Source: an uncultured Clostridia bacterium
Lineage (GTDB): Bacteria > Bacillota > Clostridia > RGIG6154
NCBI GenBank assembly: GCA_934446135.1
Contig: CAKSDT010000020.1
Location: forward strand, 1-22,085
DNA: 22,085 bases
Direction: 5' to 3'
Under the pieces are notes generated by a model. It worked only from the letters and a program-made list of their open reading frames with translations. It was not told the origin of the DNA and did not search any database. Of this stretch, positions 16,216 to 22,085 are shown in pieces. Both the position numbers and the translations under genes were made by a program. The first letter of the stretch is position 1, and each line of letters begins with the position of its first letter.

Positions 16216-18396
16216 GTGAATTATACAGAACAAAAAATTGCGGATACTCTTGAGACAAATTATATGCCTTATGCTATGAGCGTAATAGTTTCGCGAGCAA
16301 TTCCGGAAATAGATGGATTTAAGCCTGCACACCGAAAACTTTTATATACAATGTATAAAATGGGACTTTTGGGTTCTGCCCGGACAAAATCGGCAAATAT
16401 TGTGGGACAGACAATGAAACTCAATCCGCATGGTGATTCTGCAATATATGAAACAATGGTTAGACTTACCCGCGGAAATATGGCACTTTTGCATCCTTTT
16501 ATTGATTCAAAAGGAAACTTCGGTAAGCAGTATTCAAAAAATATGGCATATGCGGCTGCGAGATATACTGAGGCAAAACTTGATTCTATTTGTAAGGAGA
16601 TTTTTTCGGAAATAGATAAAAATGCGGTTGATCTTCAGGATAACTATGACGGAACTTTAAAAGAACCTAAACTTTTACCTGTAACATTTCCTAATATCTT
16701 GGTTAACCCGAACGAAGGTATAGCTGTAGGAATGGCAAGTAAAATATGTTCGTTTAATTTAAGAGAGGTTTGTGAAACCACAATTGCCCTTCTTTCTGAT
16801 GAAAATTTCGATTTGCTTACAACACTCAAGGCTCCTGATTTTCCTGGTGGCGGTGAGATAATTTATGATGAAAATGTCATAAGAAGTGTGTATGAAACAG
16901 GAAAAGGCGGTTTTAAAGTAAGGGGCAAATACTCATATGATAAGAAAAATTCAATAATTGAAATCACGGAAATACCTTATTCAACTACTGTTGAAGCAAT
17001 TATGGACAAGATTGTTGACGGAATTAAAGCCGGCAAGTTGAAAGATATTACCGATGTCCGTGATGAGTCCGACCGTTCAGGACTTAAACTTACATTGGAT
17101 ATAAAAAAGAGCACGGATGTTCCAAAACTCATGAATATGCTCTTTAAGACTACACCGCTCCAAGATACTTTCAGTTGTAACTTCAATATTCTGATAAACG
17201 GTTCTCCGAAGGTTTTGGGTGTTCGTGAAATACTTCTTGAATGGATCAAGTTCAGAGTTATATGTGTTAAGCGTACATTAGAGTACGATATGGAAAAGAA
17301 AAAAGCAAGACTTCATCTTTTAAGAGGGTTAGAAAAAATACTGCTTGATATAGATAAGGCGATAAAAATTATAAGAGACACCGAGAAAGATTCTGATGTT
17401 ATTCCGGTACTTATGTCAGGTTTTGGCATTGATGAAATTCAGGCGGAATATGTAGCGGATATAAAACTCAGGAATCTTAACAAGGAATATATATTAAAGA
17501 ATATTCAGGATGTGGCCGGTCTTGAGGCAGATATTCAAAAAATTATTATGACATTGAGCAGCGAACGAAGAATTAAAAAGGTTATAGCAAAACAACTTGA
17601 GGAAATTTCAAAAAAATACGGTAAGGACAGAAATACCACGCTAATACCTTCGGAACAGGCAGAACTTGAATTTTCACCTGATATGTATATTGATGATTAT
17701 TCGTTGAAATTGTTTCTTACAGGACAAGGATATCTTAAAAAAATTTCTCTTGTATCACTCAGGGCGAGCAATGATCAGAAATTAAAAGAAAATGATACAA
17801 TAATTCAAACGGCAGATGCAACCAATAAACAGGAACTTCTTCTATTTACAAATAAATGTACTGTATACAAAACGAAAATCTATGAAATTCCCGACTCAAA
17901 AGCAAGCCAACTTGGCGAATATACTCCAAATCTCTTGAAATTTTCAGAGGGAGAGTCCGTAATTTCAATAGTACCGGTATCAAAATATGAAGGATCACTT
18001 TTAATGTGTTTTGAAGATGGCAGAATTACAAAGGTCCCGCTTGAATCGTACAGCACTAAGACAAATAGAAAGATGCTTACGAAAGCATATTCGGCACATT
18101 CTCCAATTATAAATGTAATATACATCAAAGAGGATTGTGATATTGTTTGTTTTGGCAGTAATGAAAAGGCACTTACTCTTAATACTGTTATGATTCCCGA
18201 AAAATCTACCAGGAGTTCTCAGGGCGTTAAAGTATTTAACCCGGGAAAAAGAGGTACCATGATTTCAGTGAAAAAAGCCGAGGATTCGGGAATTGCTGAT
18301 CTTAAACCATATAAGTGCCGAAATATTCCTGCCGCAGGTGCTAAACTTTCAGCACAGGATAAAGACGGTGAACAATTATCAATTCTCGATTTATAA
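16216..18396 (+). CDS. parC: Type IIA DNA topoisomerase subunit A, topoisomerase IV-like (ParC/GyrA paralogue)
   Basis: DNA cleavage and religation subunit, 726 residues. The catalytic pair is R116/Y117 in AYAAARYTEAKLD. The quinolone-region block is PHGDSAIYETMVRLTR, with S75 and E79 at the places of GyrA Ser83 and Asp87, so the common susceptible-type serine is present. The winged-helix and tower domains run to about residue 460, and a coiled-coil-like stretch is near 335-375. The C-terminal region from about 490 has beta-pinwheel-like repeats but no QRRGGKG GyrA box, which fits topoisomerase IV rather than gyrase. The start is GTG at 16216 with GGGG at 16204-16207 eight bases before. It is co-transcribed with subunit B and, 20 bases on, a serine acetyltransferase gene. 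Confidence 0.9.
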   Translation: MNYTEQKIADTLETNYMPYAMSVIVSRAIPEIDGFKPAHRKLLYTMYKMGLLGSARTKSANIVGQTMKLNPHGDSAIYETMVRLTRGNMALLHPFIDSKGNFGKQYSKNMAYAAARYTEAKLDSICKEIFSEIDKNAVDLQDNYDGTLKEPKLLPVTFPNILVNPNEGIAVGMASKICSFNLREVCETTIALLSDENFDLLTTLKAPDFPGGGEIIYDENVIRSVYETGKGGFKVRGKYSYDKKNSIIEITEIPYSTTVEAIMDKIVDGIKAGKLKDITDVRDESDRSGLKLTLDIKKSTDVPKLMNMLFKTTPLQDTFSCNFNILINGSPKVLGVREILLEWIKFRVICVKRTLEYDMEKKKARLHLLRGLEKILLDIDKAIKIIRDTEKDSDVIPVLMSGFGIDEIQAEYVADIKLRNLNKEYILKNIQDVAGLEADIQKIIMTLSSERRIKKVIAKQLEEISKKYGKDRNTTLIPSEQAELEFSPDMYIDDYSLKLFLTGQGYLKKISLVSLRASNDQKLKENDTIIQTADATNKQELLLFTNKCTVYKTKIYEIPDSKASQLGEYTPNLLKFSEGESVISIVPVSKYEGSLLMCFEDGRITKVPLESYSTKTNRKMLTKAYSAHSPIINVIYIKEDCDIVCFGSNEKALTLNTVMIPEKSTRSSQGVKVFNPGKRGTMISVKKAEDSGIADLKPYKCRNIPAAGAKLSAQDKDGEQLSILDL

Positions 18397-18416
18397 TATA
18401 TTAGGAGGTGTTTTAT

Positions 18417-19328
18417 TTGAACAAGAAGATTATAAGAGCAACTGTAAAAAAGGTTGCAGACAATTATGAAAACAACAATTTGTTTTTAGCGGATGGAAAT
18501 GCAAATATTCCTTGCAAAAATGCAATTATAGAAATAATTAATGATTTAAAAAAATTGATTTTTCCGGGCTTTTTTTGTGCATCCGATTCATATATAGACG
18601 GGACTGAGTATTTTGTTGGAGATATGCTTTTTAAAATAGGGGCATCGCGCGAAAAACAAGTAATGCTTGCACTTTCGTATAAAAGCAATAAGTCATCAGA
18701 AGAACTTAAAAAGGAAACAGACAGAATATGCAATGGTTTCTTTGAGAAAATACCCGAGATTCAGCAAATGCTTATAAAGGATGTTCAGGCTGCATTTGAC
18801 GGTGATCCTGCGGCAAAAAGCAAGGAAGAAGTTATTTTCTCATATCCGGGTTTTCAGGCTGTATTTGATTACAGGTTTGCCCATATCCTATATAAAGAAA
18901 ATGTGCCGTTTATACCAAGAATTATGACAGAGTATGCTCATTCCGAGACGGGTATTGATATAAATTCGGGTGCGAAAATAGGAGAGTACTTTTTTATAGA
19001 TCATGGAACGGGTGTTGTAATAGGAGAAACTTGCGAGATAGGAAATAATGTTAAAGTGTATCAAGGTGTTACTTTGGGTGCACTTTCAACGAGAAGCGGT
19101 CAGCAGCTTTCAGGAATTAAAAGACATCCTACTATCAAAGACAATGTTACAATTTATTCCGGTTCATCGATTTTGGGCGGAGAGACAGTTATTGGTGAAT
19201 CTGCAATAATCGGCGGCAACTCATTTATAACATCGTCAATACCTGCAAACACAAAAGTAAGTATTAAAAATCCCGAATTAATTTTAAAAAGGCCTAAAGA
19301 TATTAATAAGTCAGATTGGGAAATATAA
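18417..19328 (+). CDS. cysE: Serine O-acetyltransferase, long form
   Basis: Makes O-acetylserine from serine and acetyl-CoA, the carbon skeleton for cysteine. The protein is 303 residues, longer than classic CysE in its N-terminal helical domain. The left-handed beta-helix starts near 175. The catalytic dyad is intact: D181 in GIDINSGAKIG and H196 in IDHGTG, and R236/H237 in IKRHPTI match the substrate-binding pair. A hexapeptide pattern runs through VIGETCEIGNNVKVYQGVTLG and TIKDNVTIYSGSSILGG. A GTG at 18408 is in frame but lies inside the ribosome site AGGAGG (18403-18408), so the TTG at 18417, eight bases beyond it, is the real start. It is the last gene of the topoisomerase operon. No cysteine synthase gene is adjacent. 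No regulatory leader is visible. Confidence 0.9.
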   Translation: MNKKIIRATVKKVADNYENNNLFLADGNANIPCKNAIIEIINDLKKLIFPGFFCASDSYIDGTEYFVGDMLFKIGASREKQVMLALSYKSNKSSEELKKETDRICNGFFEKIPEIQQMLIKDVQAAFDGDPAAKSKEEVIFSYPGFQAVFDYRFAHILYKENVPFIPRIMTEYAHSETGIDINSGAKIGEYFFIDHGTGVVIGETCEIGNNVKVYQGVTLGALSTRSGQQLSGIKRHPTIKDNVTIYSGSSILGGETVIGESAIIGGNSFITSSIPANTKVSIKNPELILKRPKDINKSDWEI

Positions 19329-19366
19329 AAAAACAAACTCCTTCTTTCGAAGGAGTTTGTTTTTTT
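19327..19366 (+). terminator. Rho-independent terminator after the serine acetyltransferase
   Basis: An 18-base-pair perfect stem has arms at 19327-19344 and 19349-19366 around a TTTC loop. The core is ACTCCTTC paired with GAAGGAGT, and the 3' arm ends in a run of seven T. The 5' arm overlaps the last two bases of the stop codon. Its A-rich other side lets it act in reverse as well. Confidence 0.93.
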
Positions 19367-19369
19367 ATA

Positions 19370-19398
19370 TTGACATAGAATATTTGAGGTTGTATAAT
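19370..19398 (+). promoter_or_regulatory. Perfect consensus housekeeping promoter of the serine hydrolase gene
   Basis: TTGACA at 19370-19375 and TATAAT at 19393-19398 are separated by exactly 17 bases, a full match to the sigma-A/sigma-70 consensus. Transcription should begin near 19405, about 23 bases before the ATG. It begins four bases after the preceding terminator arm, so the gene is insulated and probably expressed constitutively. No obvious operator is seen. Confidence 0.9.
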
Positions 19399-19427
19399 AT
19401 TGACGACTTTTAAAGGAGGGAAAATTT

Positions 19428-20573
19428 ATGAATTTTGATGCTATGACTGATTGTTTAAATCATTTTGTTGACGATATACATATACCTACGGTTGATATGC
19501 AAGTTTTTCATAAGGGTAACAAAGTGTATGATTTCAGAAAGGGTAAAAAAGACGGCGTTTCTGATATAAAAATAACTGATTATTATAATTTGTATTCTGT
19601 TTCGAAGGTGATTACATGTACGGCAGCAATGCAGTTGTTCGAAAAAGGTAAATTTATATTAAATGATCCTCTTTATGAATATATGCCTGAATTCAAAGAT
19701 ATGTATGTAAGAGTTGATGAGTCAAAGGACTTGGGGGCAGAGGTATCGCAGGGAGTTGAAGTAAAGTACGGCGAAGATGGTGAAAACCTCGTTAAGGCAA
19801 AGAATCCGATACGCATAAGAGATGTCTTTAATATGACAGCAGGATTTGATTACAACACAAATTCAAGTGCAATTCAAAGAATACGCAAAGAAAAAAATGG
19901 CGAATTTTTAACTTCAGATATTATTAAAGCACTTTCGGAAACACCGTTATTGTTTGAACCGGGAACAAAATGGTCGTATAGTTTAGGTCATGATTTATTG
20001 GCCGCTTTTGTGGAAAAATTATCAGGAATGAAATTTTCGGAATACTTAAAACAAAACATTTTTGAACCGCTCGGTATGGATTCTTTTACTTTTGAGAGAA
20101 CTCCGGAAATAGAAGAAAATATGGTTGATCAATTCAGATATAATTCCGATACAAAATATGCGGAAAAAATTTCTAAAGAGTGTTCGCCTTTCATCATAGG
20201 AAAAGGATACGAAAGCGGAGGAGCAGGACTTGCCGGCACCCCGGAAGATTATGGAAAATTTGTAAATGCAATGAGTATGGGCGGAGTAAGCAAGTCCGGA
20301 GAAAGAATTTTGTCTGAATGTACCATAAATCTTATGAAATGTGATTTTCTTCCCGAATGTGCAAGATACAGTTATAATTGGACTCAACTGGTTGGAGGAT
20401 ACGGTTACGGATTGGGAGTAAGAACACATATAGATAAATCAAAAAGCGGAGGACTCAGTCCGTTGGGCGAGTTCGGATGGGGAGGTGCTGCAGGAGCATA
20501 TGTACTGATTGATAATGAAAATCAAATAGCAGCGTATTATGCTCAGCATATGCTTAATAACCTTGAACCTTAG
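19428..20573 (+). CDS. Serine hydrolase of the beta-lactamase / class C / EstB family
   Basis: A 381-residue member of the penicillin-binding-like serine hydrolases, which includes esterases, D-amino peptidases and class C beta-lactamases. The nucleophile motif SxxK is S57-V-S-K60 in YSVSKVITC. The second motif is Y185-S-L in WSYSLGHDLL, the YSx form common in EstB-like esterases rather than the strict YxN. The third is GWGGAAG near the C-terminus. EPLGMDSFTF is the usual family block around residue 215. There is no signal peptide or membrane anchor, so it is likely cytoplasmic, which makes a cell-wall or antibiotic-resistance role less likely than an esterase or peptidase role. AAAGGAGGG at 19412-19420 precedes the ATG. 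The substrate is not predictable. Confidence 0.88.
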   Translation: MNFDAMTDCLNHFVDDIHIPTVDMQVFHKGNKVYDFRKGKKDGVSDIKITDYYNLYSVSKVITCTAAMQLFEKGKFILNDPLYEYMPEFKDMYVRVDESKDLGAEVSQGVEVKYGEDGENLVKAKNPIRIRDVFNMTAGFDYNTNSSAIQRIRKEKNGEFLTSDIIKALSETPLLFEPGTKWSYSLGHDLLAAFVEKLSGMKFSEYLKQNIFEPLGMDSFTFERTPEIEENMVDQFRYNSDTKYAEKISKECSPFIIGKGYESGGAGLAGTPEDYGKFVNAMSMGGVSKSGERILSECTINLMKCDFLPECARYSYNWTQLVGGYGYGLGVRTHIDKSKSGGLSPLGEFGWGGAAGAYVLIDNENQIAAYYAQHMLNNLEP

Positions 20574-20624
20574 GTGCACCCAAGACTTATAAATTTGATT
20601 TATTCTTGCATCTTCAGATAGTTA

Positions 20625-20655
20625 AGAGAGGTGAATTTTTCACCTCTTTTGTTTT
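20625..20655 (+). terminator. Rho-independent terminator after the serine hydrolase
   Basis: Arms AGAGGTGAA (20627-20635) and TTCACCTCT (20639-20647) pair around a three-base loop, followed by TTTGTTTT. It separates the hydrolase gene from the asparagine synthetase gene. The bases between the stop codon and this hairpin (20574-20624) show nothing else. Confidence 0.85.
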
Positions 20656-20683
20656 GCACACTATTTTTGGGGTATCATATATT
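20654..20683 (+). promoter_or_regulatory. Candidate promoter of the asparagine synthetase gene
   Basis: TTGCAC (20654-20659) and TATATT (20678-20683) are 18 bases apart. Each resembles the housekeeping consensus imperfectly. The predicted start near 20690 would give a leader of about ten bases carrying GAGGTG (20689-20694). No T-box or other leader structure fits in this space. Confidence 0.45.
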
Positions 20684-20699
20684 AAACCGAGGTGATATA

Positions 20700-22085
20700 A
20701 TGTGTGCAATAGCAGGTGAAATTAATTTTTCGGGTAAGTTAAAAAGATGTAATTACCATACCGAAATGTTAAATGTTTTAAAGAGAAGAGGCCCGGATCA
20801 GGATGATATTAAATCCGATCGAAATTCTGTACTTATTCATACCAGACTTTGCGTTATCGATATAGAAAAGGGCCGTCAGCCGATGACATTTAATGAACTT
20901 ACTATAGTTTACAACGGCGAGTTATACAATGCAGATGACCTTAGGAGCGAACTTATAAGAGACGGGTACAATTTTGACGGACATTCAGACACTGAAGTTT
21001 TGCTCAAGGGATACCATAACTGGGGAAGCAGGGTTTTGGATAAATTGAATGGAATTTTTGCATTCGCAATTTACAATAACAAATCAGAAGAATTATTTTT
21101 TGCCAGGGATATGATTGGAGTTAAACCGTTGTTTTACACATTTGCAAACAATGGTTTTGTTTTTGCATCCGAAATTAAGGCACTTCTTAAACACCCTGCA
21201 GTTAGACCTGAAATTGATAGAAATTCTATTGCTGAAATTATGCTTATAGGTCCTGCAAGAACTATGGGATACGGAATTTTTAAGGGAATACACGAAGTAA
21301 AACCGGGATATTACGGAACATACAGTAAGATCGGTTTTGAACTTGTAAGATATTTCAGAGTGACCGATAAAAAGTATGAGAAAACTTTTTCTCAGACGGT
21401 CGAAGACACACGAAATATTGTAACCGATGCCATTGAGAGGCAACTTGTTTCGGATGTACCGTTGTGCACATTTTTATCAGGCGGGCTTGACTCCAGTATT
21501 ATAACAGCAGTGGCAGCTGATAGATATAAACAACACGGAAAAACTCTTGAAACATTTTCTGTAGATTATGTAGACAACGGAAAATATTTTAAAAAGAGCA
21601 AGTTTCAGCCAAACAGTGATGACGAATATATCGACATTATGAGCAAGTATTTAGGTACAAGACATACTAAAATTATATTAGATACAAACCAGTTGGTTGA
21701 CGCTTTGTTTAAATCCGTTGACGCAAGGGATTTGCCGGCATTTGCCGATATAGATGCTTCTATGCTGCTGTTTTGCCGCGAAGTAAAAAAACACGCTACG
21801 GTTGCACTTTCAGGTGAGTGTGCCGACGAAATATTTGGCGGATATCCATGGTTTAGAGATGAAAATATAGCAAAATCAAAGGGATTTCCCTGGGCACAGT
21901 CAACCGATTACAGAGCATCATTTATTAAAGATGATTATAAAATTGATGCTGAAAAATATGTTAATGATAAGTATATGATGACTCTTAGCGACACATCAAA
22001 AGTTGAGGGACTGTCTGAAAACGAATCGAAAATGAAAGAGATGATTAATCTTAATATGGATTGGTTTATGCAGACTCTTCTTGAC
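20700..22085 (+). CDS. asnB: Asparagine synthetase, glutamine-hydrolysing, 3' end outside window
   Basis: Converts aspartate, glutamine and ATP to asparagine, glutamate, AMP and pyrophosphate. The frame opens at ATG 20700 and runs to the window edge without a stop, giving 462 residues of a protein that is usually near 600. Cys2 is the N-terminal nucleophile of the glutaminase domain (MCAIAGE), with RRGPDQDD, VYNGELYN and HSDTEV as substrate-pocket blocks. The synthetase domain has the pyrophosphatase loop SGGLDSS at 260-266 and LSGECADEIFGGYPWF later. GAGGTG at 20689-20694 lies five bases before the ATG. It has its own candidate promoter and sits behind a terminator, so it is independent of the hydrolase. 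Membership in a downstream operon cannot be judged. Confidence 0.95.
   Translation, partial: MCAIAGEINFSGKLKRCNYHTEMLNVLKRRGPDQDDIKSDRNSVLIHTRLCVIDIEKGRQPMTFNELTIVYNGELYNADDLRSELIRDGYNFDGHSDTEVLLKGYHNWGSRVLDKLNGIFAFAIYNNKSEELFFARDMIGVKPLFYTFANNGFVFASEIKALLKHPAVRPEIDRNSIAEIMLIGPARTMGYGIFKGIHEVKPGYYGTYSKIGFELVRYFRVTDKKYEKTFSQTVEDTRNIVTDAIERQLVSDVPLCTFLSGGLDSSIITAVAADRYKQHGKTLETFSVDYVDNGKYFKKSKFQPNSDDEYIDIMSKYLGTRHTKIILDTNQLVDALFKSVDARDLPAFADIDASMLLFCREVKKHATVALSGECADEIFGGYPWFRDENIAKSKGFPWAQSTDYRASFIKDDYKIDAEKYVNDKYMMTLSDTSKVEGLSENESKMKEMINLNMDWFMQTLLD

Noticed and set aside
18963..18980. Serine acetyltransferase with a lost catalytic histidine (GIDIN instead of GIDIH)
   Set aside because: The catalytic dyad of the family is the aspartate of this motif plus the histidine of IDHGTG fifteen residues later. 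Both are present, so the H-to-N change is outside the dyad.
19980..19990. Serine hydrolase with a broken YxN motif
   Set aside because: YSL followed by GHD is a normal variant in the EstB-like branch and does not by itself indicate inactivity.
20046..20429. Minus-strand 127-codon open frame
   Set aside because: It is antisense to the well-supported serine hydrolase and shows no recognisable motif.
21093..21443. Minus-strand 116-codon open frame
   Set aside because: It is antisense to the asparagine synthetase gene, which is continuous and fully conserved across this stretch.
1..22085. CRISPR arrays, tRNA or rRNA genes, insertion sequences, prophage genes
   Set aside because: No spaced direct repeats, cloverleaf-like segments, transposase or integrase frames or terminal repeats were seen on reading both strands.

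Overview
The window is AT-rich DNA that looks like a low-GC Gram-positive anaerobe of the Clostridia type. The grounds are frequent GTG and TTG starts behind strong purine-rich ribosome sites, consensus housekeeping promoters, T-rich hairpin terminators, a Gram-positive-style fused PotC-PotD transporter subunit, and a divergent second type IIA topoisomerase pair. Genus cannot be fixed from the sequence alone.

Positions 2-9381 (plus strand) are the 3' part of a surface-glycan gene cluster: a glycosyltransferase cut by the left edge, a Wzx-type flippase, then sugar-nucleotide genes (NDP-hexose 2,3-dehydratase, Gfo/Idh/MocA ketoreductase, DegT-type 4-aminotransferase, RmlA, RmlB), a GNAT acetyltransferase and an ATP-grasp ligase. 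Genes are packed with short gaps or overlaps and end at a strong bidirectional terminator. No RmlC or RmlD is present. The enzyme set predicts dTDP-4-amino-2,4,6-trideoxyhexose, probably modified on its amine, rather than rhamnose. The 2,3-dehydratase reading frame is broken by one in-frame TAG at 3569-3571, so the 2-deoxygenation step may be lost or depend on readthrough.

Positions 9489-13201 (minus strand) are a polyamine-type ABC importer, potA-potB-potCD, with permease PotC and binding protein PotD fused in one chain. It has a near-consensus promoter at 13236-13264. Upstream on the same strand is a YihY/BrkB membrane protein (13279-14094).

Positions 14230-19328 (plus strand) run divergently from the BrkB gene: type IIA topoisomerase subunits B and A (topoisomerase IV-like, no GyrA box) followed closely by a long-form serine O-acetyltransferase and a terminator. 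Next come a monocistronic serine hydrolase of the beta-lactamase/EstB class with a perfect consensus promoter (19428-20573), another terminator, and the first 462 codons of a glutamine-dependent asparagine synthetase that runs off the right edge.

I saw no tRNA, rRNA, CRISPR, insertion sequence or phage gene. The least ordinary parts are the amino-deoxysugar cluster with its amber-interrupted dehydratase, its GNAT plus ATP-grasp tail, and the fused polyamine transporter whose binding domain lacks two usual ligand residues.
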